A stretch of 28,672 nt of DNA from Candidatus Altimarinota bacterium (GTDB taxonomy: Bacteria; Patescibacteriota; Gracilibacteria; UBA4473). Of the stretch, positions 1-8,481 are shown piece by piece; position 1 is the stretch's first letter, and each line of letters opens with the position of its first letter. The DNA lies in the NCBI GenBank assembly GCA_020630245.1, contig JAHDBZ010000006.1:1512-30183 (forward strand). The letters run 5' to 3'. The notes under the pieces were generated by a model. That model worked only from the letters and a program-made list of their open reading frames with translations. It did no database searches and was not told where the DNA came from. A program made the position numbers and the translations under genes.

Positions 1-2
1 TC

Positions 3-1415
3 TCTGGAAGCCGCGGAACGGGAAAGACTTCCACAGCCCGGATCTTTGCCAAAGGACTCAACTGTGAAGACCTCAAAGATGGCAATCCGTGTGGCCAGTG
101 TCGATTCTGCGAGCAGACGGCCAATGGATCCCTGGTAGACGTAATCGAAATCGATGCGGCTTCCAATCGTGGGATTGATGAGATCCGTGACCTAAGAGAA
201 AAAATCAACTTCTCGCCGAACGTAGCGCGCCGCAAGGTCTACATTATCGATGAAGTCCATATGCTGACCAAGGAAGCCTTTAATGCGCTCCTAAAAACGC
301 TTGAAGAACCGCCAGATCATGCCTTCTTTTGTTTGGCTACGACGGAAATTCACAAGATCCCCGAGACGATCCTGTCTCGATGTCAGGTATTTCTATTTCA
401 GCGCTTTACGCTCGAACAGCTCGTCGACCGACTCAAATTCATTTGCGCCGAAGAAGGCTTTACCGCCGAAGACGAAGCCCTCGGGCTCATCGCTCGCAAG
501 GCCGAAGGTGGGATGCGTGATGCGGTTTCACTCCTAGAACAGATCGCGGCCGAGACCGATAACAACATCACCGCCGCCGCTACTCAGGAAAGTCTGGGGA
601 TCTCTTCGAGTGAGACTTTAGAAAATCTCTACGCCGCTATTAACGAGCAAGATGCTGCCGCAGGCATGGCAATTATCAAGACCGTCGCTCAGAACGGCCA
701 AGACTTCCGCACCTTTGGTCATGATTTCCTGGGTTTTCTACGTGAAAAAATGTTCGTCAGTCTTAATGACGCTAGCCTAGGACAGATCCTACGGACCATT
801 GAAGAATTTGAAAAAGCCCTCAGCCGCCTGAAGACCTCCCCTATCATCGAACTACCGTTTGAGATTGCGATTATAAATCTAACGACTGGAAATCTAACAA
901 AACAAAGCCCAGAACCCAAAATCCAAAAAGTAACACCAACGGCATCAAATCCTGCCCCACCAGCGCCGACACCAAAGCCGGACCCGAAGCCTGAACCAGC
1001 TCCTATAGAGGTAAGCGAACCAGAACCAACTCCACAGCCAATAGTTGAAAAAGCTATTGAAAACGGGCCCATCAAACCCTCAAACCCTCCCACCTCCGGA
1101 CCTTCCAACCTCACGCCTGAAGCTATAACCGCTCAGATGTCGACTATCATTGAAAAATCTGGCATCCCTATTTTTGCCAAGAAGTCTTTCCTCACCACGA
1201 TTCCCGAAGTTAGTGGAAACCGTATAATTTTTAATACTGACTCGGAGTTTCATCGTGAAAAACTCAATGACAGTGGGACTCATGCCAAATTGCTCGGCGC
1301 CTGCAAAGAACTTTTTGGTAATCCAGAACTAACGATCGATTTTGTGAAGAAGACGGGCATCTCCCGCGAGAAGGCCAATAGTTCAGCGACCGTCGATGAT
1401 TTCCTGACGTTTTAG
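3..1415 (+). CDS. dnaX: DNA polymerase III subunit gamma/tau (5'-truncated by window edge)
   Basis: This is the clamp-loader ATPase of the replicative DNA polymerase, which loads the sliding clamp. The reading frame is open from base 3, so the start lies outside the window. Visible in order are the Walker A loop (SRGTGKTS), a four-cysteine zinc module (NC..NPC, GQC, RFC), Walker B with the DEVH box (VYIIDEVHML, ends near base 264), and the sensor 1 / SRC finger (ATTEIHKIPETILSRCQ). These define DnaX rather than HolB. After the AAA+ lid there is a Pro/Glu/Lys-rich linker (about bases 900-1130), then a C-terminal domain of about 95 residues that would be the tau-like polymerase contact. The linker DNA is low-complexity and resembles the intergenic word repeats elsewhere in the window. 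No terminator is evident right after the stop. Confidence 0.96.
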   Translation, partial: SGSRGTGKTSTARIFAKGLNCEDLKDGNPCGQCRFCEQTANGSLVDVIEIDAASNRGIDEIRDLREKINFSPNVARRKVYIIDEVHMLTKEAFNALLKTLEEPPDHAFFCLATTEIHKIPETILSRCQVFLFQRFTLEQLVDRLKFICAEEGFTAEDEALGLIARKAEGGMRDAVSLLEQIAAETDNNITAAATQESLGISSSETLENLYAAINEQDAAAGMAIIKTVAQNGQDFRTFGHDFLGFLREKMFVSLNDASLGQILRTIEEFEKALSRLKTSPIIELPFEIAIINLTTGNLTKQSPEPKIQKVTPTASNPAPPAPTPKPDPKPEPAPIEVSEPEPTPQPIVEKAIENGPIKPSNPPTSGPSNLTPEAITAQMSTIIEKSGIPIFAKKSFLTTIPEVSGNRIIFNTDSEFHREKLNDSGTHAKLLGACKELFGNPELTIDFVKKTGISREKANSSATVDDFLTF

Positions 1416-1476
1416 TACAAAACTACAACCATTACGACAACAGCAAGCACTGTGACTGGAAATAGTTAGTAATTTG

Positions 1477-1485
1477 TGCTACAAT
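1477..1485 (+). promoter_or_regulatory. Extended -10 promoter for the first small membrane protein
   Basis: TG-C-TACAAT is an extended -10 element about 31 nt upstream of the ATG at 1517. No good -35 is seen, as expected for extended -10 promoters. Transcription would start near 1492 and give a leader of about 25 nt without a Shine-Dalgarno sequence. Confidence 0.5.
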
Positions 1486-1516
1486 GATCTGATCTATTTC
1501 CTAACCCCTCTATTCC

Positions 1517-1687
1517 ATGGATCTCTCAATGCCTAAGAACTTGCAGGAGCTCATGCACTCACGAATCGCTCTCGTAACGGGTACAGCGCTCATGACCACA
1601 GCGGTACTATGCGCTTACCATGTGATGGTGAACTCTGACGGACAAACTCTGCTCCTAACAGCGATGACAAACCTAATGGGTCGATAA
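1517..1687 (+). CDS. Small single-pass membrane protein, paralogue A (56 aa)
   Basis: The function is not recognised. The 56-residue product has a polar N-terminus (MDLSMPKNLQELMHSR), one hydrophobic segment (about residues 17-38, IALVTGTALMTTAVLC...) and a short amphipathic tail. It is supported as a gene by an extended -10 promoter upstream, a strong terminator downstream (1722-1750), and similarity to the next small protein: both share the frame L-x-TGT-x-L...TA-x-V...AY-x-VM across the membrane segment. An alternative start at Met5 is possible. There is no Shine-Dalgarno sequence. It lies between dnaX and secE as its own transcription unit. A leader peptide or type I toxin-like peptide cannot be excluded, but no antisense RNA was identified. 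Confidence 0.6.
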   Translation: MDLSMPKNLQELMHSRIALVTGTALMTTAVLCAYHVMVNSDGQTLLLTAMTNLMGR

Positions 1688-1721
1688 TTCCCCACTAGAC
1701 CACACCATCCAAAAACTTTTC

Positions 1722-1750
1722 AGCCCATCAAGAATCCTTGGTGGGCTTTT
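1722..1750 (+). terminator. Intrinsic terminator after small membrane protein A
   Basis: The stem GCCCATCAAG / CTTGGTGGGC (one G-T pair) has a 4-nt loop and is followed by TTTT. Confidence 0.85.
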
Positions 1751-1786
1751 GAATTTGACGAATTCTTGACATTTAATACTTTTTAT

Positions 1787-1815
1787 TTGATTTTATTTAA
1801 ATTTGACGTTATAAT
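1787..1815 (+). promoter_or_regulatory. Sigma70-type promoter for the second small membrane protein
   Basis: TTGATT (1787-1792), a 17-bp spacer and a perfect TATAAT (1810-1815) lie in a very AT-rich tract. The predicted start near 1822 gives a leader of about 29 nt that is A/C-rich and lacks a Shine-Dalgarno sequence. A second TTGACA stands further upstream at 1766-1771. Confidence 0.75.
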
Positions 1816-1850
1816 GAATTTGTCATTATTTACTAACAAAAACAAAAAAC

Positions 1851-2036
1851 ATGGCAAAAACACAAACCGCTTCCGCTTGGGAACGATTCAAAAACGCTGA
1901 AGTATCACTCACAACTGGTACACTAGCACTTGCAACCGCTGCGGTGGCTGCTTATTCAGTTATGCCGAGTCCAGAATTGGCCTCTGCTAGTCTACTAGAA
2001 GCTGCTATTTACACTGCAGATATGGCCATCAACTAA
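1851..2036 (+). CDS. Small single-pass membrane protein, paralogue B (61 aa)
   Basis: The function is not recognised. The 61-residue protein has a charged N-terminus (MAKTQTASAWERFKNAE), a hydrophobic Ala/Thr-rich segment (about residues 19-36) and a C-terminal amphipathic stretch ending ADMAIN. It aligns with the neighbouring 56-residue protein through the membrane segment (TGTLALATAAVAAYSVM versus TGTALMTTAVLCAYHVM), so the pair looks like a tandem duplication. It has the best promoter in the window (TTGATT-17-TATAAT) and a strong terminator, which together suggest a short abundant monocistronic mRNA. There is no Shine-Dalgarno sequence. It is likely an inner-membrane miniprotein; no partner can be named from sequence. 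Confidence 0.72.
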   Translation: MAKTQTASAWERFKNAEVSLTTGTLALATAAVAAYSVMPSPELASASLLEAAIYTADMAIN

Positions 2037-2068
2037 TTCCATAGGGATTAGAAATTAAATCACCTAAG

Positions 2069-2100
2069 AACTCCTCAGCCTGGTCTGGGGAGTTTTTTTT
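2069..2100 (+). terminator. Intrinsic terminator after small membrane protein B
   Basis: The stem AACTCCTCAG / CTGGGGAGTT (one G-T pair) has a 6-nt loop and is followed by eight T residues. Confidence 0.9.
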
Positions 2101-2128
2101 GACAAAATCGGCGCAATAACCATCATAG
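2099..2128 (+). promoter_or_regulatory. Possible promoter of the secE-nusG block
   Basis: A perfect TTGACA (2099-2104) overlaps the end of the terminator T-tract. The -10 near 2123-2128 (TCATAG) is weak, so the call rests on the -35 and on the need for a promoter after the terminator. Confidence 0.3.
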
Positions 2129-2162
2129 AAATACGCGGCAACCGCCCTTTTAGAAGTATCTC

Positions 2163-2336
2163 ATGAATAAATACATCAAAGACCGTCTCGGTGAACTCCA
2201 CAATGTGACTTGGCCTACCCAAAAACAGGCCACGCACTCTATGATCATAGTACTGGTGATCATGCTTTTAGTGGGCATCTTTCTCGGAGTAGTCGATTAT
2301 GGACTCAACCAAATCGTACTTCGTATGCTCGGCTAA
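2163..2336 (+). CDS. secE: Preprotein translocase subunit SecE (57 aa)
   Basis: SecE clamps SecY in the protein-export channel. The 57-residue product MNKYIKDRLGELHNVTWPT... has the family signature (E-L-x-x-V-T-W-P-T-x-x-Q) just before a single membrane segment (about residues 28-50, MIIVLVIMLLVGIFLGVV). This is the minimal one-TM form. It sits 42 bases upstream of nusG, the usual bacterial order secE-nusG-rplK-rplA, which confirms the assignment. No Shine-Dalgarno sequence precedes the ATG. Confidence 0.95.
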   Translation: MNKYIKDRLGELHNVTWPTQKQATHSMIIVLVIMLLVGIFLGVVDYGLNQIVLRMLG

Positions 2337-2378
2337 AAGTCTTTCCAAACAAACAACTCAACTCTCTTTTTATAAACT

Positions 2379-2927
2379 ATGGCTAAACAAGATTCCTCCC
2401 TCGGTCGACAGTGGTATGTAATTCATACCTACTCTGGATATGAAGATTCCGTACGTAAATCACTCGAACAACGTATCGAATCGATGAATATGCAGGACTA
2501 CATCTTTGAGGTCATTGTCCCAAAAGAAAAAGTCGTCACCGTCAAAGCCGGTAAGCAAACTATTGTCGACAAAAACCTTTTCCCTGGTTACGTACTGGTC
2601 AATATGATCGTGACCGATGCTTCTTGGTTCGTAGTGCGGAACACACCAAATGTAACTGGCTTCGTCGGCTCTGGAACCACACCAGTACCGGTTCTCCCTG
2701 AAGAATTTGGTGTCATCCAACGTCGCATGGGAGCAGCTGAACCAACCGCTGAGATCAAACTCAAAGTGGGTGATCTCGTAACCATCAAAGAAGGTCCATT
2801 CTCAAACTACGAAGGCACGGTTTCTGAAGTCAATCCAACCAAAGCGAAAGTGACGGTCATGGTATCTATCTTCGACCGAGAAACCCCGGTAGAACTAGAT
2901 TTCTCTCAGGTAGTGCTGAAAGTTTAA
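2379..2927 (+). CDS. nusG: Transcription termination/antitermination factor NusG
   Basis: NusG binds elongating RNA polymerase and couples it to Rho or the ribosome. The 182-residue protein has the NGN domain from about residue 10 (QWYVIHTYSGYEDSVRKSLE) including the LFPGYVLVNM core and the WFVVRNTPNVTGFVG helix, and a C-terminal KOW domain from about residue 128 (VGDLVTIKEGPFSNYEGTVSEV). The length is normal. The ATG is the only sensible start and is preceded by a pyrimidine/A-rich leader without a Shine-Dalgarno sequence. It is co-directional with secE and rplK. Confidence 0.97.
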   Translation: MAKQDSSLGRQWYVIHTYSGYEDSVRKSLEQRIESMNMQDYIFEVIVPKEKVVTVKAGKQTIVDKNLFPGYVLVNMIVTDASWFVVRNTPNVTGFVGSGTTPVPVLPEEFGVIQRRMGAAEPTAEIKLKVGDLVTIKEGPFSNYEGTVSEVNPTKAKVTVMVSIFDRETPVELDFSQVVLKV

Positions 2928-2933
2928 AACTTT

Positions 2934-3050
2934 CAATGTTACGATATTACAATGTTATAATTTTATGATGATTTTTCCCTTGCAAAGGCCTATTTTTTGC
3001 TTATAAATTGTCAGCTTTATCGCAACATTACAACATTTACACATTGTAAA
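2934..3050 (+). repeat. Degenerate AATGTT / AACATT word repeats in the nusG-rplK gap
   Basis: CAATGTT occurs twice at 2934-2956, and its complement AACATT recurs at 3021-3045 (CGCAACATTACAACATT, then ACATTG). The two tracts are in opposite orientation and could pair imperfectly. The rplK promoter lies between them. Confidence 0.55.
2980..3007 (+). promoter_or_regulatory. Promoter ahead of rplK
   Basis: TTGCAA (2980-2985), a 16-bp spacer and TATAAA (3002-3007). The predicted leader of about 47 nt contains AACATT repeats. Confidence 0.5.
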
Positions 3051-3060
3051 ATCAGATTAA

Positions 3061-3525
3061 ATGCCTCCAAAGAAAAAATTCGTCTCCAAGTTCTCTATTA
3101 CTCTCCCAGCCGGAGGAGCGACACCAGCCCCACCAGTAGGACCGGTTATCGGTCAGCACGGGATTAATATTCAGGCTTTCTGCCAACAGTTCAATGATGG
3201 AACGGCTGAATTTAAAAAAGACGGATACAAGATCCCTTGTATTTGTTACGTATTTGAAGACAAATCTTTCGAACTGGAGTTCAAACAACCGCCAGCTTCT
3301 GATCTAATTAAGAAAAAACTTGGTCTCGCCAAAGGATCTGGACGCCCAAATACCGAGAAAGTCGGTAAAATCACTTGGGCTCAGCTCAAAGAAGTAGCGG
3401 AAATGAAAATGCCTGACCTCAATGCCAATGATATCGAGGCAGCCGCTTGGATCATGTACGGATCGGCTCAACAAATGGGTCTAGAAGTACCAGATGCTCC
3501 AGCTAAAAAGGAAAAAATCGCCTAA
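3061..3525 (+). CDS. rplK: 50S ribosomal protein L11 (uL11)
   Basis: L11 forms the GTPase-associated centre on 23S rRNA. The 154-residue protein shows the N-terminal signature (LPAGGATPAPPVGPVIGQHGINI, proline-rich linker helix) and the RNA-binding C-terminal domain (KVGKITWAQLKEVAEMKMPDLNANDIEAAAWIMYGSAQQMGL). It is about 13 residues longer than the usual form because of a basic start (MPPKKKF) and a Lys-rich tail (DAPAKKEKIA). It is followed by rplA as usual. Confidence 0.97.
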   Translation: MPPKKKFVSKFSITLPAGGATPAPPVGPVIGQHGINIQAFCQQFNDGTAEFKKDGYKIPCICYVFEDKSFELEFKQPPASDLIKKKLGLAKGSGRPNTEKVGKITWAQLKEVAEMKMPDLNANDIEAAAWIMYGSAQQMGLEVPDAPAKKEKIA

Positions 3526-3540
3526 AGGTCTTGCGAACGC

Positions 3541-3575
3541 ATTGCAACATCAAAACATTGCAACATTAGCACATT
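3541..3575 (+). repeat. ATTGCAACAT word repeats between rplK and rplA
   Basis: ATTGCAACAT, AACATTGCAACATTAG and CACATT follow one another. This is the same word family as in the nusG-rplK gap. No coding potential. Confidence 0.55.
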
Positions 3576-3584
3576 AAACCATCG

Positions 3585-3613
3585 TCCCTTTGTGGGAGTT
3601 CAGCCTCGAGCTG
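3585..3613 (+). promoter_or_regulatory. Two small hairpins in the rplA leader, possible L1 control site
   Basis: TCCC-TTTGT-GGGA (3585-3597) is followed after three bases by CAGC-CTCGA-GCTG (3601-3613). L1 is known to repress its own operon through a short RNA structure that mimics its 23S site. Whether this is such a site is a guess from position and structure only. Confidence 0.3.
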
Positions 3614-3641
3614 CACATTATTACCACCTAACACTTATAAC

Positions 3642-4337
3642 ATGAAAACCTCTAAAGCGCTCCGCGCTGGTTACGAAAAGTTCGATCGAGAAAAAGCCTA
3701 CTCTATCAAAGATGCGGTTAAATTTATGATCGACACTGCGCGAACAAAATTCGACGCTACCGCCGAAGTTCACTTCAATCTCGGAATCGATCCACGTCAC
3801 GCGGATCAACAAATCCGCTCTACTACTACCCTACCACATGGTACTGGGAAAAATGTACGTGTCGTTGCGATTTGCGGAGATGACAAAGAAAAAGCCGCAA
3901 AAGCTGCTGGTGCTGTTGCAGCTGGAGGTGCCGAACTCGTTGAAAAAATTGCCAAAGGCTGGACCGACTTCGATGCCGTTGTGGCAACGCCGGACATGAT
4001 GAAAACACTCGCCAAAGCCGCTCGTGTTCTCGGGCCAAAAGGCATGATGCCAAATCCAAAAACAGGAACCGTTACTCCAGACATTGAGAAAATCATCAAG
4101 GAAATCGCTGGTGGACGTATCGAATTTAGAAATGATAAATTTGGGATCGTACACATGGTCTTCGGAAAAGTTTCTTTCGGCGCGGACAAACTCGCTGAAA
4201 ACCTCGAAGCAACGATCAACACTATCAAAAATGCCAAACCAAGCGGTCAAAAAGGCGTTTACATGAAAAAAGTAACTATTAATGCTACTATGGGGCCAGG
4301 GATCATGATCGATCTCGGTGGAGACGAAGAACAATAA
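3642..4337 (+). CDS. rplA: 50S ribosomal protein L1 (uL1)
   Basis: L1 forms the mobile stalk at the E site and in many bacteria represses the rplKA mRNA. The 231-residue length is normal. Characteristic stretches are the N-terminal helix (KALRAGYEKFDREKAYSIKDAV), VHFNLGIDPRHADQQIRSTTTLPHGTGK (domain I) and LGPKGMMPNPKTGTVTPDI (domain II hallmark), with the C-terminal YMKKVTINATMGPGIMIDL. The expected neighbours rplJ and rplL do not follow; instead an LtrA-family gene starts 4 nt after the stop. Confidence 0.97.
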   Translation: MKTSKALRAGYEKFDREKAYSIKDAVKFMIDTARTKFDATAEVHFNLGIDPRHADQQIRSTTTLPHGTGKNVRVVAICGDDKEKAAKAAGAVAAGGAELVEKIAKGWTDFDAVVATPDMMKTLAKAARVLGPKGMMPNPKTGTVTPDIEKIIKEIAGGRIEFRNDKFGIVHMVFGKVSFGADKLAENLEATINTIKNAKPSGQKGVYMKKVTINATMGPGIMIDLGGDEEQ

Positions 4338-4341
4338 ACCA

Positions 4342-5472
4342 ATGCCAAAAACTATCGAAAGAAGCTCTAATCAAAATGTAAGCTGGTTGGAGCTTTTTTT
4401 CGATTTAGTATTCGTCGCGCTGGTGGCGCAACTAACCTATCAATTTAGCTATCATCATCACACCCTTGAAGACTTCATCCAGGTAGGATTGGTGGGTTAT
4501 ATGATATTTATGGCCTGGATCCCCACGACAGCCAATATCAACCTCCGCAAAAACGAAGACATCGTCGATGTGCTTTTTGTACAACTACAAATGGTAATGA
4601 TCATGACCATGAGTCTTACCCTGCCACAGGCATTTGGTGAATACAGCTGGCTCTTTTTTGGCGCGATGGCGGTCAATAGCTTTCTCGGTCTGGCCATGAC
4701 CCTCCGTCGTTATCGGGTCCACCCCAAACAACGCCCCAAAACTCTTAATGTTTGGTGGGGCTTTTTTGTCGCCGCTGTGTTGTGGGGACTGAGCGGACTA
4801 CTTCCGACACCATACTTATACATAATGGCTGGTTGCGCGTTGTTACTTAACATTACGGCTCCGATGACGACTGGCGCCGGTAACCGTACGACCTACCTAG
4901 ACATGAATCATCTGCTAGAACGTTTGGGGTTATTTCTCCTACTCGTGATGGGCGAAGCCGTCCTGGTTGTGGCACTGGTAAACAACGTCGCTAAAGAATT
5001 TGATGCACTTCGACTCGTAATTGTCCTCTGCGGGCTCTTGATCATGGTCTGTCTGTGGTGGCTCTATTTTCCGTATATTAACAACTACGCCCGCGGTAAC
5101 CGTGCTAAGTCTTTCTACATCATGCTCCATACGCATGGATTTCTCTATGGGAGTCTGATTCTGGTAGCCGGAGGTCTCAAAATCATCATTGAAAATCCAG
5201 GCGCCGGTTTCGAAGAAACCTGGATCTTTCTCGGAGGCTTAGGACTTTTGATCGTAACCTTCAACATAATCCGCAGCGCTATCACCCACCATCCGTGGGA
5301 AGGCATGTTTTATACGATTTCGTTTCTCATTCCCCTCTTTGCGGTGGGACTGGCTTCTTATTTTTACGACTGGGCGGCTTATCAGCTTATCGTTGCTGCT
5401 TCGGGACTACTGCTCGTGTATACATTAAAAGACTATCTTTCGCACTTTTCTCGAAAGATCATCTTTGAGTAA
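4342..5472 (+). CDS. Low temperature requirement A (LtrA) family membrane protein
   Basis: Polytopic membrane protein with the diagnostic LtrA N-terminal motif SWLELFFDLVFVALVAQLTYQF followed by alternating hydrophobic helices over about 376 residues, normal for the family. LtrA was named in Listeria for growth at low temperature; the biochemical role is unknown. I chose the ATG at 4342, 4 nt after the rplA stop. A GTG at 4318 in the same frame would overlap rplA by 20 bases and add eight polar residues. The tight spacing implies co-transcription with rplKA. It converges on the DUF559 gene with only 6 bases between stops and no visible terminator. Confidence 0.88.
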   Translation: MPKTIERSSNQNVSWLELFFDLVFVALVAQLTYQFSYHHHTLEDFIQVGLVGYMIFMAWIPTTANINLRKNEDIVDVLFVQLQMVMIMTMSLTLPQAFGEYSWLFFGAMAVNSFLGLAMTLRRYRVHPKQRPKTLNVWWGFFVAAVLWGLSGLLPTPYLYIMAGCALLLNITAPMTTGAGNRTTYLDMNHLLERLGLFLLLVMGEAVLVVALVNNVAKEFDALRLVIVLCGLLIMVCLWWLYFPYINNYARGNRAKSFYIMLHTHGFLYGSLILVAGGLKIIIENPGAGFEETWIFLGGLGLLIVTFNIIRSAITHHPWEGMFYTISFLIPLFAVGLASYFYDWAAYQLIVAASGLLLVYTLKDYLSHFSRKIIFE

Positions 5473-5478
5473 AGTTTT

Positions 5479-5874
5479 CTATAACGCTTCACGCAGTCTC
5501 CATTCTAGAAAATCTCGAACCTCTTGCGGCGGCCAGTCATTCATCCCCTGCTCAGTAACTTTAATACGGATCACCTCTACGCCGTTCGAACGGAGGAAGG
5601 CATCACGACGCTTGTCTCGGGCCAATTTTTTACCACGGTGATACTTACCATCGACTTCAATATTGAGTTGCAAGCTCGGAATAAAAAAATCCATTTCAAA
5701 TCCTAGTGTATGACAGTTGCACTTGATCTTGTGCTCCGGCAGATACTGCAAAAGCTCCTGATAAACCAGGACTTCAAAGGGACTTTGGGGCGAACTCGAG
5801 TGTAGATTTTCAGATTTGAAAGCGTACGCGAGTTGTTGATTCATAGACGAGGCAATATTAAAAGACGCGGACAT
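5479..5874 (-). CDS. DUF559 / Vsr-like PD-(D/E)XK endonuclease domain protein
   Basis: Small 131-residue protein with the nuclease-fold signature of the DUF559 family: FEMDFFIPSLQLNIEVDGKYH (acidic residues of the E..D...E-V-D-G-x-x-H core) followed by ARDKRRDAFLRSNGVEVIRIKV. This family belongs to the PD-(D/E)XK superfamily related to very-short-patch repair enzymes; no activity is assigned to most members. The N-terminal 30 residues are not conserved in type, and a second Met at residue 11 (cat at 5842-5844) could be the true start. A candidate promoter on the minus strand is TTTACA (5961-5966) with TAAGAT 17 bp downstream. It is monocistronic and downstream of the dnaK terminator. Confidence 0.8.
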   Translation of the reverse strand: MSASFNIASSMNQQLAYAFKSENLHSSSPQSPFEVLVYQELLQYLPEHKIKCNCHTLGFEMDFFIPSLQLNIEVDGKYHRGKKLARDKRRDAFLRSNGVEVIRIKVTEQGMNDWPPQEVRDFLEWRLREAL

Positions 5875-5982
5875 AAGCCAATTGTGACTTGGTCCGAAAG
5901 AGAGAAATGAAAAATTTAAGCATTTAAAGCAACTTATATCTTAAAGGGTTGGAATTAAGGTGTAAAATTTTTTTGTGATCTC

Positions 5983-6002
5983 AACCCGGGATATCCCGGG
6001 TT
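5983..6002. repeat. Perfect 20-bp palindrome
   Basis: AACCCGGGATATCCCGGGTT is its own reverse complement. It lies in an otherwise AT-rich gap, directly past the T-tract of the dnaK terminator and about 110 bp upstream of the DUF559 start. It could be a dimeric repressor operator or a cruciform/RNA hairpin. Confidence 0.75.
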
Positions 6003-6004
6003 AT

Positions 6005-6041
6005 AAAAAAGACCGGAACACAGTATATCTGCGCTCCGGCG
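6005..6041 (-). terminator. Intrinsic terminator of dnaK
   Basis: Read on the minus strand, CCGGAGCGCAG pairs with CTGTGTTCCGG through 11 positions with two G-T pairs around an ATATA loop. It is followed by six T residues (A-tract 6005-6010 on the plus strand) and lies 30 bases past the dnaK stop. Confidence 0.88.
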
Positions 6042-6071
6042 TTTTCAACTTGAGAATACTCCCAGGTTTAT

Positions 6072-7991
<1,920 letters not shown>

Positions 7992-7997
7992 TTAACA

Positions 7998-8025
7998 AGC
8001 TAACGAGCTTACAAGATAAAGAGCT
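7998..8025. repeat. Left boundary repeats of the four-helix-bundle cassette
   Basis: 7998-8015 is an 18-bp sequence whose reverse complement (CTTGTAAGCTCGTTAGCT) matches 8396-8413 at 15 of 18 positions, forming an imperfect inverted repeat. 8015-8025 (GATAAAGAGCT) is an exact 11-bp direct repeat of 8387-8397. Confidence 0.7.
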
Positions 8026-8035
8026 AATAAATTAT

Positions 8036-8386
8036 TTAATTTTTTAGTTTACTAAGAAGAGAATGTAGCATTTTGTGAATTTCTGAAATACGTATTTCAC
8101 ACAACTTTAACTGTTCGTCTGAGACATATTTGCGTCGATATGAAAACAAAATCTGAGTTTCTAATTCCACTAATGACCCTCTAGCGATGATCAGAAATCG
8201 AGCAAATTCAGTATCTGAATCTCGACCATAGCCTTCCGCGATATTCGAGGGAACCGACAAAGCGCTGCGTCTTATTTGAGCCGTGAGCCCAAATTTTTCT
8301 TCTGACGGAAATGTTTGTGATAGATCATAGACTATATCTGCCAGGTCCATCGCCTTTTGCCATATCTTCAGATTCTGCACATTCAT
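8036..8386 (-). CDS. Four-helix-bundle protein (23S rRNA intervening-sequence / Avd-like family)
   Basis: 116 residues with the standard signature: MNVQNLKIWQKAMDLADIVY start, FPSEEKFGLTAQIRRSALSVPSNIAEGYGR centre, then ARGSLVELETQI and a long C-terminal helix. The family includes proteins encoded within 23S rRNA insertions and the Avd accessory proteins of diversity-generating retroelements; many are solitary genes of unknown role and are very common in CPR genomes. No reverse transcriptase or variable repeat is nearby. The gene sits between direct and inverted repeats, interposed between the CIRCE-covered promoter and dnaK, and should be the first gene of that transcript. This suggests late insertion of a small mobile cassette (inference). 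Confidence 0.93.
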   Translation of the reverse strand: MNVQNLKIWQKAMDLADIVYDLSQTFPSEEKFGLTAQIRRSALSVPSNIAEGYGRDSDTEFARFLIIARGSLVELETQILFSYRRKYVSDEQLKLCEIRISEIHKMLHSLLSKLKN

Positions 8387-8413
8387 GATAAAGAGCTTGT
8401 AAACTTGTTTGCT
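8387..8413. repeat. Right boundary repeats of the four-helix-bundle cassette
   Basis: GATAAAGAGCT (8387-8397) repeats 8015-8025 exactly and begins right at the start codon of the gene. CTTGTAAACTTGTTTGCT (8396-8413) is the inverted partner of 7998-8015. More AAGCTTGT words continue to about 8425. Confidence 0.7.
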
Positions 8414-8434
8414 AGTAAGCTTGTGCGCTTAAAA

Positions 8435-8461
8435 TTAGCAGACACATATTAAGACTGCTAA
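8435..8461. promoter_or_regulatory. CIRCE-like HrcA operator 1
   Basis: TTAGCAGAC-N9-GACTGCTAA. The consensus CIRCE is TTAGCACTC-N9-GAGTGCTAA: 15 of 18 arm positions match and the spacer is exactly nine. It overlaps the -10 and start site of the minus-strand promoter, the classic arrangement for HrcA repression of dnaK. Confidence 0.8.
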
Positions 8462-8474
8462 CGCCTCGTGTCAA
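8446..8474 (-). promoter_or_regulatory. Heat-shock promoter of the four-helix-bundle/dnaK unit
   Basis: On the minus strand there is a perfect TTGACA (8469-8474), a 17-bp spacer and TAATAT (8446-8451). Start near 8439, leader about 53 nt to the four-helix-bundle ATG. The -10 lies inside CIRCE-like element 1. Confidence 0.75.
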
Positions 8475-8481
8475 AACTTTT

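Noticed and set aside
719..1114. 131-aa minus-strand frame opposite dnaX
   Set aside because: Gly-rich shadow of the Pro-rich dnaX linker.
2934..3575. CRISPR-like array from repeated AACATT words
   Set aside because: Repeats are short, irregular and without uniform spacers.
4318..4341. GTG start for the LtrA protein
   Set aside because: It adds eight polar residues and overlaps rplA; the ATG 4 nt after the rplA stop is simpler. Not excluded.
8036..8386. Diversity-generating retroelement (Avd) interpretation of the four-helix-bundle gene
   Set aside because: No reverse transcriptase, template repeat or variable repeat is present nearby.
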